NCBI RefSeq assembly: GCF_037572775.1
Contig: NZ_JBBHKA010000001.1
Coordinates: 2,418,001-2,482,000 of the forward strand
Origin: Ramlibacter sp. PS4R-6
Lineage (GTDB): Bacteria > Pseudomonadota > Gammaproteobacteria > Burkholderiales > Burkholderiaceae_C
Direction of reading: 5' to 3'
Length of the DNA: 64,000 bases
Both the position numbers and the translations under genes were made by a program. Numbering within the stretch: position 1 is the first letter of the stretch; every line of letters begins with the position of its first letter. The notes under the pieces are model-generated. The model did no database searches, was not told the DNA's origin, and saw only the letters and a list, made by a program, of their open reading frames with translations. Positions 17,365-26,776 of the stretch are shown piece by piece.

Positions 17365-18174
17365 ATGCAGGCCGCGCTGGAGTTCAAGGACCTGACCGTC
17401 ACCTTCCGCTCGCGCGAAGCGGGCGAGCGCTACACCGCTGTCGCCGACACCTCGATGCAGGTGGGCGCCGGGGAATTCGTCTCCGTTGTCGGGCCCACGG
17501 GCTGCGGCAAGTCCACCCTCCTGAACATCGCGGCCGGCCTGCTGGCGCCATCGGCCGGCGAGGTGCGCGTCTTCGGCGAACCGCTGCAAGGCCTCAACCG
17601 CCGCGCGGGCTACATGTTCCAGACCGAGGCGCTCATGCCCTGGCGCAACGCCATCGAGAACGTGATGGTGGGGCTGGAGTACCACGGCGTCGCGCGCGAG
17701 CAGGCGCGCGAACAGGCGCTGGCCTGGCTGGAACGCGTGGGCCTGCGCGACTTCGCCGACCGCTACCCGCACCAGCTCTCGGGCGGCATGCGCAAGCGCA
17801 CGGCGCTCGCGCAAACGCTCGCGCTGGACCCGGACATCATCCTGATGGATGAGCCGTTCTCGGCGCTCGACATTCAGACGCGCCAGCTCATGGAGAACGA
17901 GGTGCTGGCCCTGTGGGCCGCCAAGCGCAAGGCGGTTCTCTTCATCACGCACGACCTCGACGAAGCCATTGCAATGAGCGACCGGGTGGTCGTGCTGTCC
18001 GCGGGGCCCGCGACGCGGCCGATCGGCGAATTCGCGATCGACCTGCCGCGCCCGCGCGACGTCGCCGAGGTGCGCGCGCACCCGCGCTTCGTCGAGCTGC
18101 ACTCGCAGATCTGGGCCGTGCTGCGCGAGGAAGTCCTCAAGGGCTACGCGCAGCAGCTGAAGAAGGCTGCCTGA
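17365..18174 (+). CDS. ABC transporter ATPase, SsuB/TauB type
   Basis: A 269-residue nucleotide-binding subunit. Walker A is GPTGCGKST (43-51), the Q-loop region is MFQTEALMPWRNAIEN, and the signature LSGGMRKRTALAQ is present. Walker B is IILMDEPFSALD and the switch histidine is in FITHDLDEAI. It drives import of the ligand bound by the protein encoded at 16219. The permease starts two bases after its stop, so the two are translated together. Confidence 0.93.
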   Translation: MQAALEFKDLTVTFRSREAGERYTAVADTSMQVGAGEFVSVVGPTGCGKSTLLNIAAGLLAPSAGEVRVFGEPLQGLNRRAGYMFQTEALMPWRNAIENVMVGLEYHGVAREQAREQALAWLERVGLRDFADRYPHQLSGGMRKRTALAQTLALDPDIILMDEPFSALDIQTRQLMENEVLALWAAKRKAVLFITHDLDEAIAMSDRVVVLSAGPATRPIGEFAIDLPRPRDVAEVRAHPRFVELHSQIWAVLREEVLKGYAQQLKKAA

Positions 18175-18176
18175 CC

Positions 18177-19010
18177 ATGAGCCTGGCGCCCAACGAGAAG
18201 AACCTGCGCGCCTGGCAGGTCGTCGTCTTCGTCGTGCTGCTCCTTCTGTGGCACGCGGTCACGCGCAACGACCAGACGGCCTTCTTCCTCGGCGAGCCGA
18301 TCAAGGTGGCGGGGCGCATCTGGTCGTGGTTCCTGCCGTTCCCGCTGGAGCCGAACGTGCTGTTCGACGAGGGGCTGCCCGGCCGCGCCGACATCTACGT
18401 GCACCTGGGCGTGACGCTGCTCGAGACGGTGCTGGCGTTCGCGATCGGCACGGTGCTGGGGCTGGCCTTCGGCCTGTGGCTGGCGCTGGCGCCGACGGCC
18501 AGCGCGATCCTCGATCCCTACATCAAGGCGCTCAACTCGATGCCGCGCGTGATCCTGGCGCCCATCTTCGCGCTGTGGTTCGGCCTTGGCATCTGGAGCA
18601 AGGTGGCGCTGGCGGTCACGCTGGTGTTCTTCATCGTCTTCTTCAACGTGTACCAGGGCGTGCGCGAGGTGAGCCCCGTGGTGCTGGCCAACGCGCGCAT
18701 GCTGGGCGCCAACCACAAGCAGTTGCTGCGCACGGTGTACCTGCCCAGCGCCACGAGCTGGGTGTTCGCCAGCCTGCACAACTCGGTGGGCCTGGCGTTC
18801 GTCGGCGCGGTGGTGGGCGAGTACCTTGGCTCGGCGCGCGGCGTCGGCTACCTGATCCTGCAGGCCGAAGGCACGTTCGACGTGAACACGGTGTTCGCGG
18901 GGATCGTGGTGCTGACGGCCTTCGCGCTGGTGCTCGATGCGATCGTCGGCCGCATCGAGGCCAGGCTCATGACCTGGCAGCCGCGCCAGGGCGAGACGGA
19001 GAAGCTCTAG
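18177..19010 (+). CDS. ABC transporter permease, SsuC/TauC type
   Basis: A 277-residue inner-membrane permease with about six hydrophobic segments. It has the cytoplasmic EAA-type loop (ANARMLGANHKQLLRTVYLP) and the family signature LNSMPRVILAPIFALWFGLG. The start is ATG 18177; an open frame runs upstream through the ATPase gene but has no coding character. Its TAG stop shares the tetranucleotide CTAG with the stop of the convergent mltD gene. It completes a three-gene importer. Confidence 0.93.
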   Translation: MSLAPNEKNLRAWQVVVFVVLLLLWHAVTRNDQTAFFLGEPIKVAGRIWSWFLPFPLEPNVLFDEGLPGRADIYVHLGVTLLETVLAFAIGTVLGLAFGLWLALAPTASAILDPYIKALNSMPRVILAPIFALWFGLGIWSKVALAVTLVFFIVFFNVYQGVREVSPVVLANARMLGANHKQLLRTVYLPSATSWVFASLHNSVGLAFVGAVVGEYLGSARGVGYLILQAEGTFDVNTVFAGIVVLTAFALVLDAIVGRIEARLMTWQPRQGETEKL

Positions 19011-20530
19011 CGCTTGGCCTTGATGGCCGGCTTCTTCGCGGAGGCCGACTGCTTGCGCGTCGTGCCGCCCTTCTTGCCGCCGGCACGCGGCCCGGTCTTC
19101 ACCGTCACGTACAGCACGACCTGCTGGCCGGCATTCAGCTCGGTGGTGGGCGACAGGTCGTTCCACTCCGCGACCTGCTTGGCGCTGACCTTGTAGCGGC
19201 GCGCCAGGCTGGCGACGGTGTCCTTCTTGCCGGCCTTCACGGTCATCTTGCGCGTGACCGCTTCGGCCTGCAGGTGCAGCTGGCCGCCGTCGGCGATCTC
19301 GTCGGGCACGTCGGCCTGCATCTTCGAGGAGCGCGGCACGATCAGCACCGAGCCGGCCTTGATCAGCATGCGCGGCGGGATGGTGTTGACGGCGCGCAGG
19401 TCGGCCTCCTGCATGCCGGTGCGCTTGGCGGCCTCGGTGGGGCTCATGTTCGAAGGGACCTTCCAGGCCGTCCAGCTCGCGTACTGGCCGGCCGTGTGGG
19501 CCTCGAAGTTGCGCTGGAAGATCGTGGCGTTGTCCCAGGGCAGCAGGATCTGCGGGTTGCCGTTGGCCAGGATGATCGGGCGGTTCATCGAGGGGTTCAG
19601 CGCCTTGAAGTCCTCCAGCGGCACGTCGGCCAGCTGCGCGGCCAGCTTGACGTCGAGGTCGCGCGTGATCGTGACGGCCTGGAAGTACGGGTGGTTGCCG
19701 ATCAGCGGCAGCTCCGCGTTGTACGCGTCGGGGTTGGCGACGATGTTTTTGAGCGCCTGCAGCTTGGGCACGTACCAGCGCGTCTCGTTGGGCATGTTCA
19801 GGTCGGGGTACTTCGTGCCCAGGCCCAGCTTCTGGTTGCGCGCGATGGCGCGGCCCACGCTGCCTTCGCCCCAGTTGTACGCGGCCAGCGCCAGGTGCCA
19901 GTCGCCGAACATGCCGTAGAGCTTCTGCAGGTAGTCGAGCGCGGCGCGCGTGGAGGCCAGCACGTCGCGCCGGTCGTCGCGGAAGACGTTCTGCTTCAGG
20001 TCGAACACCTTGCCGGTGGACGGGATGAACTGCCACATGCCGGCGGCGCGCGCGCTGGAAACGGCCTGCGGGTTGAAGGCGCTCTCGACGAAGGGCAGCA
20101 GGGCCAGTTCGGTCGGCATGTCGCGGCGCTCCAGTTCCTCGACGATGTGGAAGAGGTACTTGCGCGAGCGCTCGGTCATGCGGCCGATGTAGTCGGGCCG
20201 CTGCAGGTAGAACTGCTCCTGCTGGCGCACGTAGTCGCTCTGCAGGTCATTCATCTTGAACCCGCGGCGCATGCGCTCCCACAGGTCGGCCGGCGGCAGC
20301 AGCAGGGTGACCTGGCGCGACGCGGTCTCGACGGGGGCGATGGGCTTGAGGTCGCCGCCGGGGATCACCGCGGCGACGGGTGCGGGCGGCGGGGCGGAGG
20401 TGCTGGAGGAGGCCGCGGCGACGCTCTTGTCGTTCTTGGCGGTGTCGCTGACCGGCGCGGGCGACTGCGACGTGGCGCAACCGGCGAGGAAGAGGAGTGC
20501 GGCGAGCCCGGCGGGATACAGGTACTTCAT
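19007..20530 (-). CDS. mltD: Membrane-bound lytic murein transglycosylase D
   Basis: A 507-residue lipoprotein with signal MKYLYPAGLAALLFLAGC and lipidated C18. The transglycosylase (SLT) domain has its catalytic Glu in LLPFVESAFNPQAVS near residue 148, followed by AAGMWQFIPSTGK. LysM-like peptidoglycan-binding segments lie in the C-terminal third (VKAGKKDTVASLARRYKVSA). It cleaves glycan strands to 1,6-anhydro ends. The start at 20530 is preferred because it overlaps the upstream stop as ATGA; an ATG six codons earlier is possible. The Lys/Arg-rich tail is unusual. It is co-transcribed with the gloB remnant. Confidence 0.93.
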   Translation of the reverse strand: MKYLYPAGLAALLFLAGCATSQSPAPVSDTAKNDKSVAAASSSTSAPPPAPVAAVIPGGDLKPIAPVETASRQVTLLLPPADLWERMRRGFKMNDLQSDYVRQQEQFYLQRPDYIGRMTERSRKYLFHIVEELERRDMPTELALLPFVESAFNPQAVSSARAAGMWQFIPSTGKVFDLKQNVFRDDRRDVLASTRAALDYLQKLYGMFGDWHLALAAYNWGEGSVGRAIARNQKLGLGTKYPDLNMPNETRWYVPKLQALKNIVANPDAYNAELPLIGNHPYFQAVTITRDLDVKLAAQLADVPLEDFKALNPSMNRPIILANGNPQILLPWDNATIFQRNFEAHTAGQYASWTAWKVPSNMSPTEAAKRTGMQEADLRAVNTIPPRMLIKAGSVLIVPRSSKMQADVPDEIADGGQLHLQAEAVTRKMTVKAGKKDTVASLARRYKVSAKQVAEWNDLSPTTELNAGQQVVLYVTVKTGPRAGGKKGGTTRKQSASAKKPAIKAKR

Positions 20531-20961
20531 TGGAATCCGTTTTTCCATGGCCGGAAGGTGGCGAACACGCTCACTTCATCCGGCGCTGTGGGCCCCGACG
20601 AGGGCAGGGTGGGCAGTCCTTGGGCGCGCAGTTCTTCGCAGCGCTGCCGACAATGGATCAGCTGGAGGTTACCCGGTTCCGCGGCCCTTGCGAATTTCAA
20701 ATTGCTGAGTGTGTATTCATGTGTGCGGCACACCCGCGTGCCGCCCGGCCAAGATGCCAACTTTTCCAGCGATTGGCGCATCCGGGCCGGCGCGGCGTGC
20801 CCGGGCAGGTCGATGACTAGAATCGCCCCAAGCTCCAGGCCTTCCCGCTGCAGCGAAGCCTTGACGGGCTGTGCGTCGCCCGCATCCACCAGGGCCCGCT
20901 GCCCGTCGTGCAAGAACCACAGGTAGTTGTCCTGGAACGCCGGCAGCGGTGTCAATCTCAT
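20527..20961 (-). pseudogene. gloB: Internally deleted glyoxalase II (hydroxyacylglutathione hydrolase) remnant
   Basis: An open 144-codon frame. The N-terminus (LTPLPAFQDNYLWFLHDGQRALV) and C-terminus (THEYTLSNLKFARAAEPGN, ATFRPWKNGF) are clearly GloB, but full GloB is about 255 residues. Two in-frame gaps are evident. One removes the THHHxDH metal motif, joining AILV to IDLPGH. The other removes the region with the GDTLF aspartate, joining PGHAA to PARMRQSLEKL. Of seven metal ligands only the PGH and THEYT histidines remain, so it should be inactive on S-lactoylglutathione. The frame is intact and overlaps mltD by ATGA, so it may survive for translational coupling. Confidence 0.75.
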
Positions 20962-21745
20962 GAGTGAGGCGATTATAGGAATGCACGAGTGGTTCGAGAC
21001 CCCTCCCGGGCGCTACCTCGCCGCCTGGGAAAGGGCCGAATTCGACCGCGCCGTCGGCGACATCTTCGGCTTCCACGCACTCCAGCTCGGCCTTCCCGAA
21101 TTCGACACGCTGCGCACCAACCGCATGCCGCACCGCTGGCTCGCGCTATCCGAGCCGCCACGGCCGGGCAGCGGCATCAAGCCCGCGCTGGTCACCGATT
21201 TCGCCGCGCTGCCCTTCGAGGAGAACAGCCTCGACCTGGTCGTGCTGCCGCACTCGCTGGAACTCAACGCAGATCCGCACGCCACGCTGCGCGAGGTCGA
21301 GCGCGTCCTGGTGCCCGAGGGCAAGATCGTCATCTGCTGCCTCAACCCCGCGAGCCTGTGGGGCCTGCGCCAGCGGCGCGCCCACCTGTACCGCAAGCTC
21401 GGCTTCGGCGAGCTGTATCTGCCGGCCGAGGGCGAGTTCATCGGCTACTGGCGGCTGCGCGACTGGCTGCGCCTGCTGAGCTTCGAAGTCGAGACGAGCG
21501 CCTTCGGCTGCTACCGGCCTTCGTTCATGACCGAACGCTGGCTCGAGCGCTTCGACTGGCTGGACCACGTCGGCGAGCGCTGGTGGCCCATCCTCGGCGC
21601 CGTCTACTTCATCGTGGCCGTCAAGCGCGTGCGCGGCATCAAGATGATCGGCCCGGCTTGGAAGCCGAGCCCGGCGATCGCGACCGCGCCGGTGCCGCTC
21701 GCGAACCGCGGCCAGCCCACCTACATGGAAGAAGAAGTGACGTGA
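20960..21745 (+). CDS. SAM-dependent methyltransferase, DUF/UbiE-like class I
   Basis: A 261-residue cytoplasmic protein. The N-terminus has [20 protein letters not shown], conserved in a Burkholderiales family found between gloB and rnhA. The class I fold is weak in motif I but has the acidic loop [15 protein letters not shown] and the post-motif [16 protein letters not shown]. The substrate is unknown. The start at 20960 shares the CATG tetranucleotide with the divergent gloB start; an alternative ATG at 20981 would leave room for a leader. Its stop overlaps the rnhA GTG start. Confidence 0.8.
   Translation: MSEAIIGMHEWFETPPGRYLAAWERAEFDRAVGDIFGFHALQLGLPEFDTLRTNRMPHRWLALSEPPRPGSGIKPALVTDFAALPFEENSLDLVVLPHSLELNADPHATLREVERVLVPEGKIVICCLNPASLWGLRQRRAHLYRKLGFGELYLPAEGEFIGYWRLRDWLRLLSFEVETSAFGCYRPSFMTERWLERFDWLDHVGERWWPILGAVYFIVAVKRVRGIKMIGPAWKPSPAIATAPVPLANRGQPTYMEEEVT
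20972..20977 (-). promoter_or_regulatory. -10 box for gloB remnant-mltD
   Basis: A perfect TATAAT on the minus strand ends 11 bases before the gloB remnant start codon, implying a very short or absent leader. It lies inside the first codons of the divergent methyltransferase gene if that gene starts at 20960. No convincing -35 is visible. Confidence 0.4.
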
Positions 21746-22206
21746 ACGAAGTGGTGATGTACACGGACGGGGCGTGCAAGGGCAACCCCGGCCCCGGCGG
21801 ATGGGGCGTGCTGATGCAGGCCGGGCCCAACGTGAAGGAGCTGTACGGGGGCGAGCGCGAGACCACCAACAACCGGATGGAGCTGATGGCGGTGATCCAG
21901 GGCCTGCAGGCGCTCAAGCGCCCGTGCGCGGTGCAGCTGCACGTGGACAGCCTGTACGTCCTCAAGGGCATGACCGAGTGGCTGCCCGGCTGGAAGGCCA
22001 AGGGCTGGCGCACGGCGGCCAAGCAGCCGGTCAAGAACGTGGAGCTGTGGCAGCGCCTGGACGAACTCGTCGCCGGTTCGGGCCACGCGATCGACTGGCG
22101 CTGGGTGCGCGGGCACGACGGCGACCCGGGGAACGAGCGGGCCGACGAGCTGGCCAATTTCGGCGTGGAAGTGGCCCTGGGCCGCAGGCCGCCGCCGGCC
22201 GTGTAA
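21742..22206 (+). CDS. rnhA: Ribonuclease HI
   Basis: A 154-residue enzyme that degrades RNA in RNA-DNA hybrids. The four catalytic acids are visible in [14 protein letters not shown] (D9), NNRMELMA (Glu), HVDSLYV (Asp) and [11 protein letters not shown] (Asp). The handle region ([17 protein letters not shown]) matches the E. coli type. The GTG start at 21742 overlaps the methyltransferase stop (GTGA). Confidence 0.97.
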   Translation: MNEVVMYTDGACKGNPGPGGWGVLMQAGPNVKELYGGERETTNNRMELMAVIQGLQALKRPCAVQLHVDSLYVLKGMTEWLPGWKAKGWRTAAKQPVKNVELWQRLDELVAGSGHAIDWRWVRGHDGDPGNERADELANFGVEVALGRRPPPAV

Positions 22207-22260
22207 AGCGGGCGTAAAAGCGCTTCTTTTGGCATGCCCGCGCGGTCCGGTGCGGGCTCG

Positions 22261-22298
22261 CAGCAATGCGGCGTTAGCATGCTGCTGATACATTGCTG
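22261..22298. promoter_or_regulatory. Dyad upstream of RND efflux genes
   Basis: CAGCAATG (22261-22268) and CATTGCTG (22291-22298) form a perfect 8-bp inverted repeat 22 bases apart. A smaller palindrome AGCATGCT (22276-22283) lies between them. It ends 36 bases before the adaptor start and could be an operator for an unlinked regulator; none is encoded next to the pump. Confidence 0.3.
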
Positions 22299-22334
22299 GG
22301 CAGAGCGCGCGCCCTGCGCGAGCCCCGCAATTCC

Positions 22335-23606
22335 ATGCCATCCAGGACCACCTACACCCTCATCGCCGCGGCCGGCATCGCGGTTGCATCCCTTGCCGCC
22401 TGGTGGCTGCAAAGGCCTTCCAGCGCTTCGACGCAAGCGGCGTCCGCCACGGCAGCCCCGCAGGGACAAGGCGCGGCACGCCCCCCCACGGTCGAGATCG
22501 CGCGCGTGGAGGTCATGCGCCTGGCCGACGACACGCAGGCCGTGGGCAGCCTGCGTTCGCGCCAGAGCGTGATGTTGAAGCCGGAGGTGAGCGGGCGCGT
22601 CACGCGCATCAACTTCCGCGACGGCGAACGGGTGCGCCGCGGGCAGGTGCTCGTGCAGCTGGACGACCAGCTCGTCGCCGCCCAGACCCAGCAGGCGCAA
22701 GCCGAGCTCTCGATCGCCCGCGCCAACCACAAGCGCAACCAGGAGCTGGTGGCGCAGAACTTCATCAGCCAGCGTTCGGTCGACGAAAGCTCGGCCAACC
22801 TCAAGGTGGCCGAGGCCAAGCTCGCGCTCGCGGCAGCGAACGCCGCGCGCATGCGCCTCGTCGCGCCGTTCGACGGCATCGCGGGCATCCGCAGCATCAG
22901 CGTGGGCGACTACCTCAAGGACGGCGCCGACATCGTGAACATCGAGGACCTCGATGCGATCTTCGTCGACTTCCGGCTGCCCGAGCGCTTCCAGACCAAG
23001 GTCCAGCGCGGCCAGCGCGCCAGCGTCGAAGTCGACGCATTGCCAGGGCGCAGGTTCTCCGCGCTCGTCCAGGCCGTCGACCCGGCGGTGGACGCCAATG
23101 GCCGCTCGCTGGGCATCCGCGCCTGCATCGACAACCGCCAGATGCAACTGCGCCCCGGCATGTTCGCCCGCGTGACGGCGGTGTTCGGCCAGCGCGAGAA
23201 CGCCCGCGTCATCCCGGAAGAAGCGCTGGTCCCGCAAGCCGGGCGGCAGTTCGTCTACCGCCTTGCCGACGGCCCGGATCAGGACACCAAGATCGCGCAG
23301 CGCGTGGAGGTGAAGCTCGGCCTGCGCCTGCCCGGCCGCGTCGAGATCCTCGAGGGCCTGCAGCCCGGCGACGTCGTGATCAGCGCGGGCCAGCAGCGCG
23401 TGCAAAAGGACGGCATGCCGGTGCGCGCGACCGACCTGCGCGCAGGCGAAAGCGCCCGCTCCGCCGCATCGCGCCCCGCGGCTGCCGCCGCTTCGGCTGC
23501 TTCCGCGCCCGCGCAGCAGGCGCAGGCCCCTGCGGCGGGCGACCCCTGCGCGATGAGCGCGCCCGCGGCCGCGCCCGAGGCCCGGCGGGCCGCGCGCCGC
23601 GCCTGA
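22335..23606 (+). CDS. RND efflux periplasmic adaptor (membrane fusion protein)
   Basis: A 423-residue MexA/AcrA-family adaptor anchored by an N-terminal hydrophobic segment (YTLIAAAGIAVASLAAWWL, residues 7-25; no lipobox). It has the lipoyl/barrel halves around GRVTRINFRDGERVRRGQVL and a hairpin coiled coil (LVAAQTQQAQAELSIARANH). The return strand FDGIAGIRSISVGDYL follows. The C-terminal 50 residues are Ala/Pro-rich and atypical. It links the inner-membrane pump at 23617 to an outer-membrane channel. The ATG at 22335 is chosen at the start of the hydrophobic anchor. Confidence 0.92.
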   Translation: MPSRTTYTLIAAAGIAVASLAAWWLQRPSSASTQAASATAAPQGQGAARPPTVEIARVEVMRLADDTQAVGSLRSRQSVMLKPEVSGRVTRINFRDGERVRRGQVLVQLDDQLVAAQTQQAQAELSIARANHKRNQELVAQNFISQRSVDESSANLKVAEAKLALAAANAARMRLVAPFDGIAGIRSISVGDYLKDGADIVNIEDLDAIFVDFRLPERFQTKVQRGQRASVEVDALPGRRFSALVQAVDPAVDANGRSLGIRACIDNRQMQLRPGMFARVTAVFGQRENARVIPEEALVPQAGRQFVYRLADGPDQDTKIAQRVEVKLGLRLPGRVEILEGLQPGDVVISAGQQRVQKDGMPVRATDLRAGESARSAASRPAAAAASAASAPAQQAQAPAAGDPCAMSAPAAAPEARRAARRA

Positions 23607-23616
23607 CAGGCACGCG

Positions 23617-26600
23617 ATGCAACTGCCCGAGATCTCGATCCGCCGCCCGGTCTTCGCGACGGTGCTGTCGCTGCTGGTGCTGCTCGTCGGCATCGTGAGC
23701 TTCACGCGCCTGTCGGTGCGCGAGTACCCCAAGATCGACGAGCCGGTCGTGACCGTCACCGTCACGTACAAGGGCGCGTCGCCCGAGGTGATGGAGTCGC
23801 AGGTCAGCAAGCCGCTGGAGGATTCGATCGCGGGCATCGACGCCGTCGACGTCATCACGTCGATCAGCCGCGCCGAGCAGACGCAGATCACCGTGCGCTT
23901 CCGCCTCGAAAAGGACGCGGACGCCGCCGCCGCGGAAGTCCGCGACCGGACCTCGCGCGTGCGCAACAAGCTGCCCCAGAGCATCGACGAGCCCGTGATC
24001 GCGAAAGTGGAAGCCGACGCCTTCCCCGTGATCTGGCTGGCCTTCACGAGCGATACGCTCAACCCGCTGCAGATCAACGACCTGGTCAACCGCATCGTCA
24101 AGCCGCGCCTGCAGACGGTGACCGGCGTGGCCGACGTGCGCATCTACGGCGAGCGCAAGTACGCCATGCGCATCTGGCTCGACCCGGACAAGCTCGCGGG
24201 ATACCGGCTCACCACGCAGGACATCGAGGACGCCGTCAAGCGCAGCAACCTCGAGGTGCCCGCCGGCCGCATCGAGTCGCAGCAGCGCGAGTTCAGCGTC
24301 ACCTCGCAGACCGACCTGGTCCGCGCGTCGCAGTTCGGCGAGATCGTCGTGAAGAGCGTCAACGGCTTCCCGGTGAAGATGCGCGACGTCGCCCGCGTGG
24401 AGGAGGCGGCGGCGGACGAGCGCAGCGCCGTGCGCCTGAACGGCCGCTACGCGATCTCGGCCGGCGTGATCCGCCAGGCCACCGCGAACCCGCTCACGCT
24501 GTCGCAGGGCGTGCGCGAGATGATCCCGCGCCTGAAGCAGGACCTGCCGGCGGACATCAACGTCGAGATCGCCAACGACAATTCGCTGTTCATCGACCGC
24601 TCGGTGAAGAACGTGTACCACACGATCGGCGAGGCCATCCTGCTGGTGGCGCTGGTGATCTTCGTCTTCCTGCGCACGGTGCGCGCCTCGATCATCCCGC
24701 TGGTGACCATCCCGGTGAGCCTCATCGGCGCCTTCGCGATGATGGCGCTCTTCGGATTCACTATCAACACGCTCACCCTGCTGGCGCTGGTGCTGGCGAT
24801 CGGCCTGGTGGTGGACGACGCCATCGTGATGCTGGAGAACATCTTCCGGCACATCGAGGAGGGCATGGACCCGTTCTCGGCCGCGATCAAGGGCGCGCGC
24901 GAAATCGGTTTCGCGGTCGTCTCGATGACGCTGACGCTGGTGGCGGTGTACGCCCCGCTGGCTTTCACGCCCGGGCGCACGGGGCGCCTGTTCGTCGAAT
25001 TCGCGCTGGCGCTCGCGGGCTCCGTGCTGGTGTCGGGCTTCGTCGCCCTGACGCTCACGCCGATGATGTGCTCCAAGCTGCTGCGCCACAACCCGAAGCC
25101 GAGCTGGTTCGACGTGCACATGGAGCGGTGGCTGACCGCGCTGACCGACCGCTATGCCCGCGCGCTGCGCTGGGTCCTGCTGGCGCGGGCACCGGCCGAG
25201 CCCGGCACGTGGCGCGGGCGGCTGCTGCAGGCGCGGTGGATCGTGATCGGCATCATGGCGACCAGCGCGCTGGCGATCGGGATCGTCTGGCCCTCGATGA
25301 AGTCGGAGCTCTCGCCGCTGGAAGACCGGGGCGTGATCCTCGCGAACATCAACGCACCCGACGGCGCGACGCTGGAGTACACCAACCGCTACGCCAACGT
25401 CCTCGAGCAGCTGGGGCAGCAGTACAAGGAGTTCGACCGCATCTTCGCGAACATCGGCAACCCGACGGTGTCCCAGGGCAGCGTCGTGTACCGCGCGGTC
25501 GACTGGGAGAACCGCACGCGCACCACGCTGGAGATCGCCCGCGAGATGACGCCGAAGTTCAACGCGATGCCCGGCGTGAGCGCGTTCCCGATCACGCCGC
25601 CGTCGCTCGGCCAGGGCTTCCGCGAGCGTCCGCTCAACTTCGTGATCCAGACTTCCGACAGCTACGAGAACCTCAACCGCATCACGCGCCAGATCCTGGA
25701 CGAGATGGCGAAGAACCCGGGCCTCATGGGCGTCGACGTGGACCTGCGCCTGAACAAGCCCGAGCTGAAGATCGTCGTGGACCGCGAGAAGGCCGCGGAC
25801 ATGGGCGTGAGCGTCGAGGTCGTGGCGCGCGCGGTCGAGACCGCGCTCGGCGGCCGGCAGGTCACGCGCTACAAGCGCGACGCGGAGCAGTACGACGTGA
25901 TCATCCAGAACCGCGCCAGCGGCCGCACGACGCCGGAGGACATCGACTCACTGTACGTGCGCGGGCGCAACGACACGATGATCCCGCTGTCGGCGCTGGT
26001 GAAAGTGAACGAGAGCGTGAGCCCGCGGGAGCTGAACCACTTCGGGCAGCGCCGCTCGGTGTCCATCACGGCCAACCTCGCGTCCGACTATTCGCTCGGG
26101 CAGGCCTTGCAATTCATGGACCAGACGGCCGCCCGGGTGCTCAAGCCCGGCTACACGACGGACCTGAACGGCACGTCGCGCGAGTTCCGCAGCTCGCAGG
26201 GCGCGCTGGCCATCGTGTTCGTGCTGGCGCTGCTGTTCATCTTCCTCGTGCTCGCGGCGCAGTTCGAGAGCTTCGTCGACCCGTTCGTGATCATGCTGTC
26301 GGTGCCGCTGTCGATGATCGGCGCCCTGCTGGCGCTGAAGTGGTCCGGCGGCTCGCTGAACGTGTACTCGCAGATCGGCCTGATCACGCTGGTGGGCCTC
26401 ATCACGAAGCACGGCATCCTGATCGTGGAGTTCTCCAACCAGCTGCGGGAGCAGGGGATGGACATGGTCGAGGCGGTGGTGAAAGCCGCTTCGCAGCGCC
26501 TGCGCCCGATCCTGATGACCACCGGCGCCATGGTGCTGGGCGCATTGCCCCTGGCCACCGCCACCGGCGCGGGCGCCGAAAGCCGCGTCCAGATCGGCTG

Positions 26601-26769
26601 GGTCATCGTGGGCGGGATGTCGCTGGGCACCATGCTCACGATCTTCGTCGTGCCGACGATGTACCTGCTCTTCGCGCGCCGGCGCGTGCCCGGCGCGATC
26701 AGGTCGGAGATCGACGAGGAAGCGCACCCGCACGTCGACTTGGTCGCCAAGGAGCGTGCGGCGCAATAA
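23617..26769 (+). CDS. RND multidrug efflux transporter (HAE1 family)
   Basis: A 1050-residue trimeric proton-driven pump with twelve membrane helices. It starts MQLPEISIRRPVFATVLSLL. The proton-relay aspartates D400/D401 lie in LAIGLVVDDAIVMLENI, and the second half has YSQIGLITLVGLITKHGILI. Large periplasmic loops follow helices 1 and 7. It exports hydrophobic drugs or other compounds, with the adaptor encoded ten bases upstream. No TolC/OprM channel or local regulator is present, so it must use a shared channel. Substrates unknown. Confidence 0.95.
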   Translation: MQLPEISIRRPVFATVLSLLVLLVGIVSFTRLSVREYPKIDEPVVTVTVTYKGASPEVMESQVSKPLEDSIAGIDAVDVITSISRAEQTQITVRFRLEKDADAAAAEVRDRTSRVRNKLPQSIDEPVIAKVEADAFPVIWLAFTSDTLNPLQINDLVNRIVKPRLQTVTGVADVRIYGERKYAMRIWLDPDKLAGYRLTTQDIEDAVKRSNLEVPAGRIESQQREFSVTSQTDLVRASQFGEIVVKSVNGFPVKMRDVARVEEAAADERSAVRLNGRYAISAGVIRQATANPLTLSQGVREMIPRLKQDLPADINVEIANDNSLFIDRSVKNVYHTIGEAILLVALVIFVFLRTVRASIIPLVTIPVSLIGAFAMMALFGFTINTLTLLALVLAIGLVVDDAIVMLENIFRHIEEGMDPFSAAIKGAREIGFAVVSMTLTLVAVYAPLAFTPGRTGRLFVEFALALAGSVLVSGFVALTLTPMMCSKLLRHNPKPSWFDVHMERWLTALTDRYARALRWVLLARAPAEPGTWRGRLLQARWIVIGIMATSALAIGIVWPSMKSELSPLEDRGVILANINAPDGATLEYTNRYANVLEQLGQQYKEFDRIFANIGNPTVSQGSVVYRAVDWENRTRTTLEIAREMTPKFNAMPGVSAFPITPPSLGQGFRERPLNFVIQTSDSYENLNRITRQILDEMAKNPGLMGVDVDLRLNKPELKIVVDREKAADMGVSVEVVARAVETALGGRQVTRYKRDAEQYDVIIQNRASGRTTPEDIDSLYVRGRNDTMIPLSALVKVNESVSPRELNHFGQRRSVSITANLASDYSLGQALQFMDQTAARVLKPGYTTDLNGTSREFRSSQGALAIVFVLALLFIFLVLAAQFESFVDPFVIMLSVPLSMIGALLALKWSGGSLNVYSQIGLITLVGLITKHGILIVEFSNQLREQGMDMVEAVVKAASQRLRPILMTTGAMVLGALPLATATGAGAESRVQIGWVIVGGMSLGTMLTIFVVPTMYLLFARRRVPGAIRSEIDEEAHPHVDLVAKERAAQ

Positions 26770-26776
26770 TGCGCCG

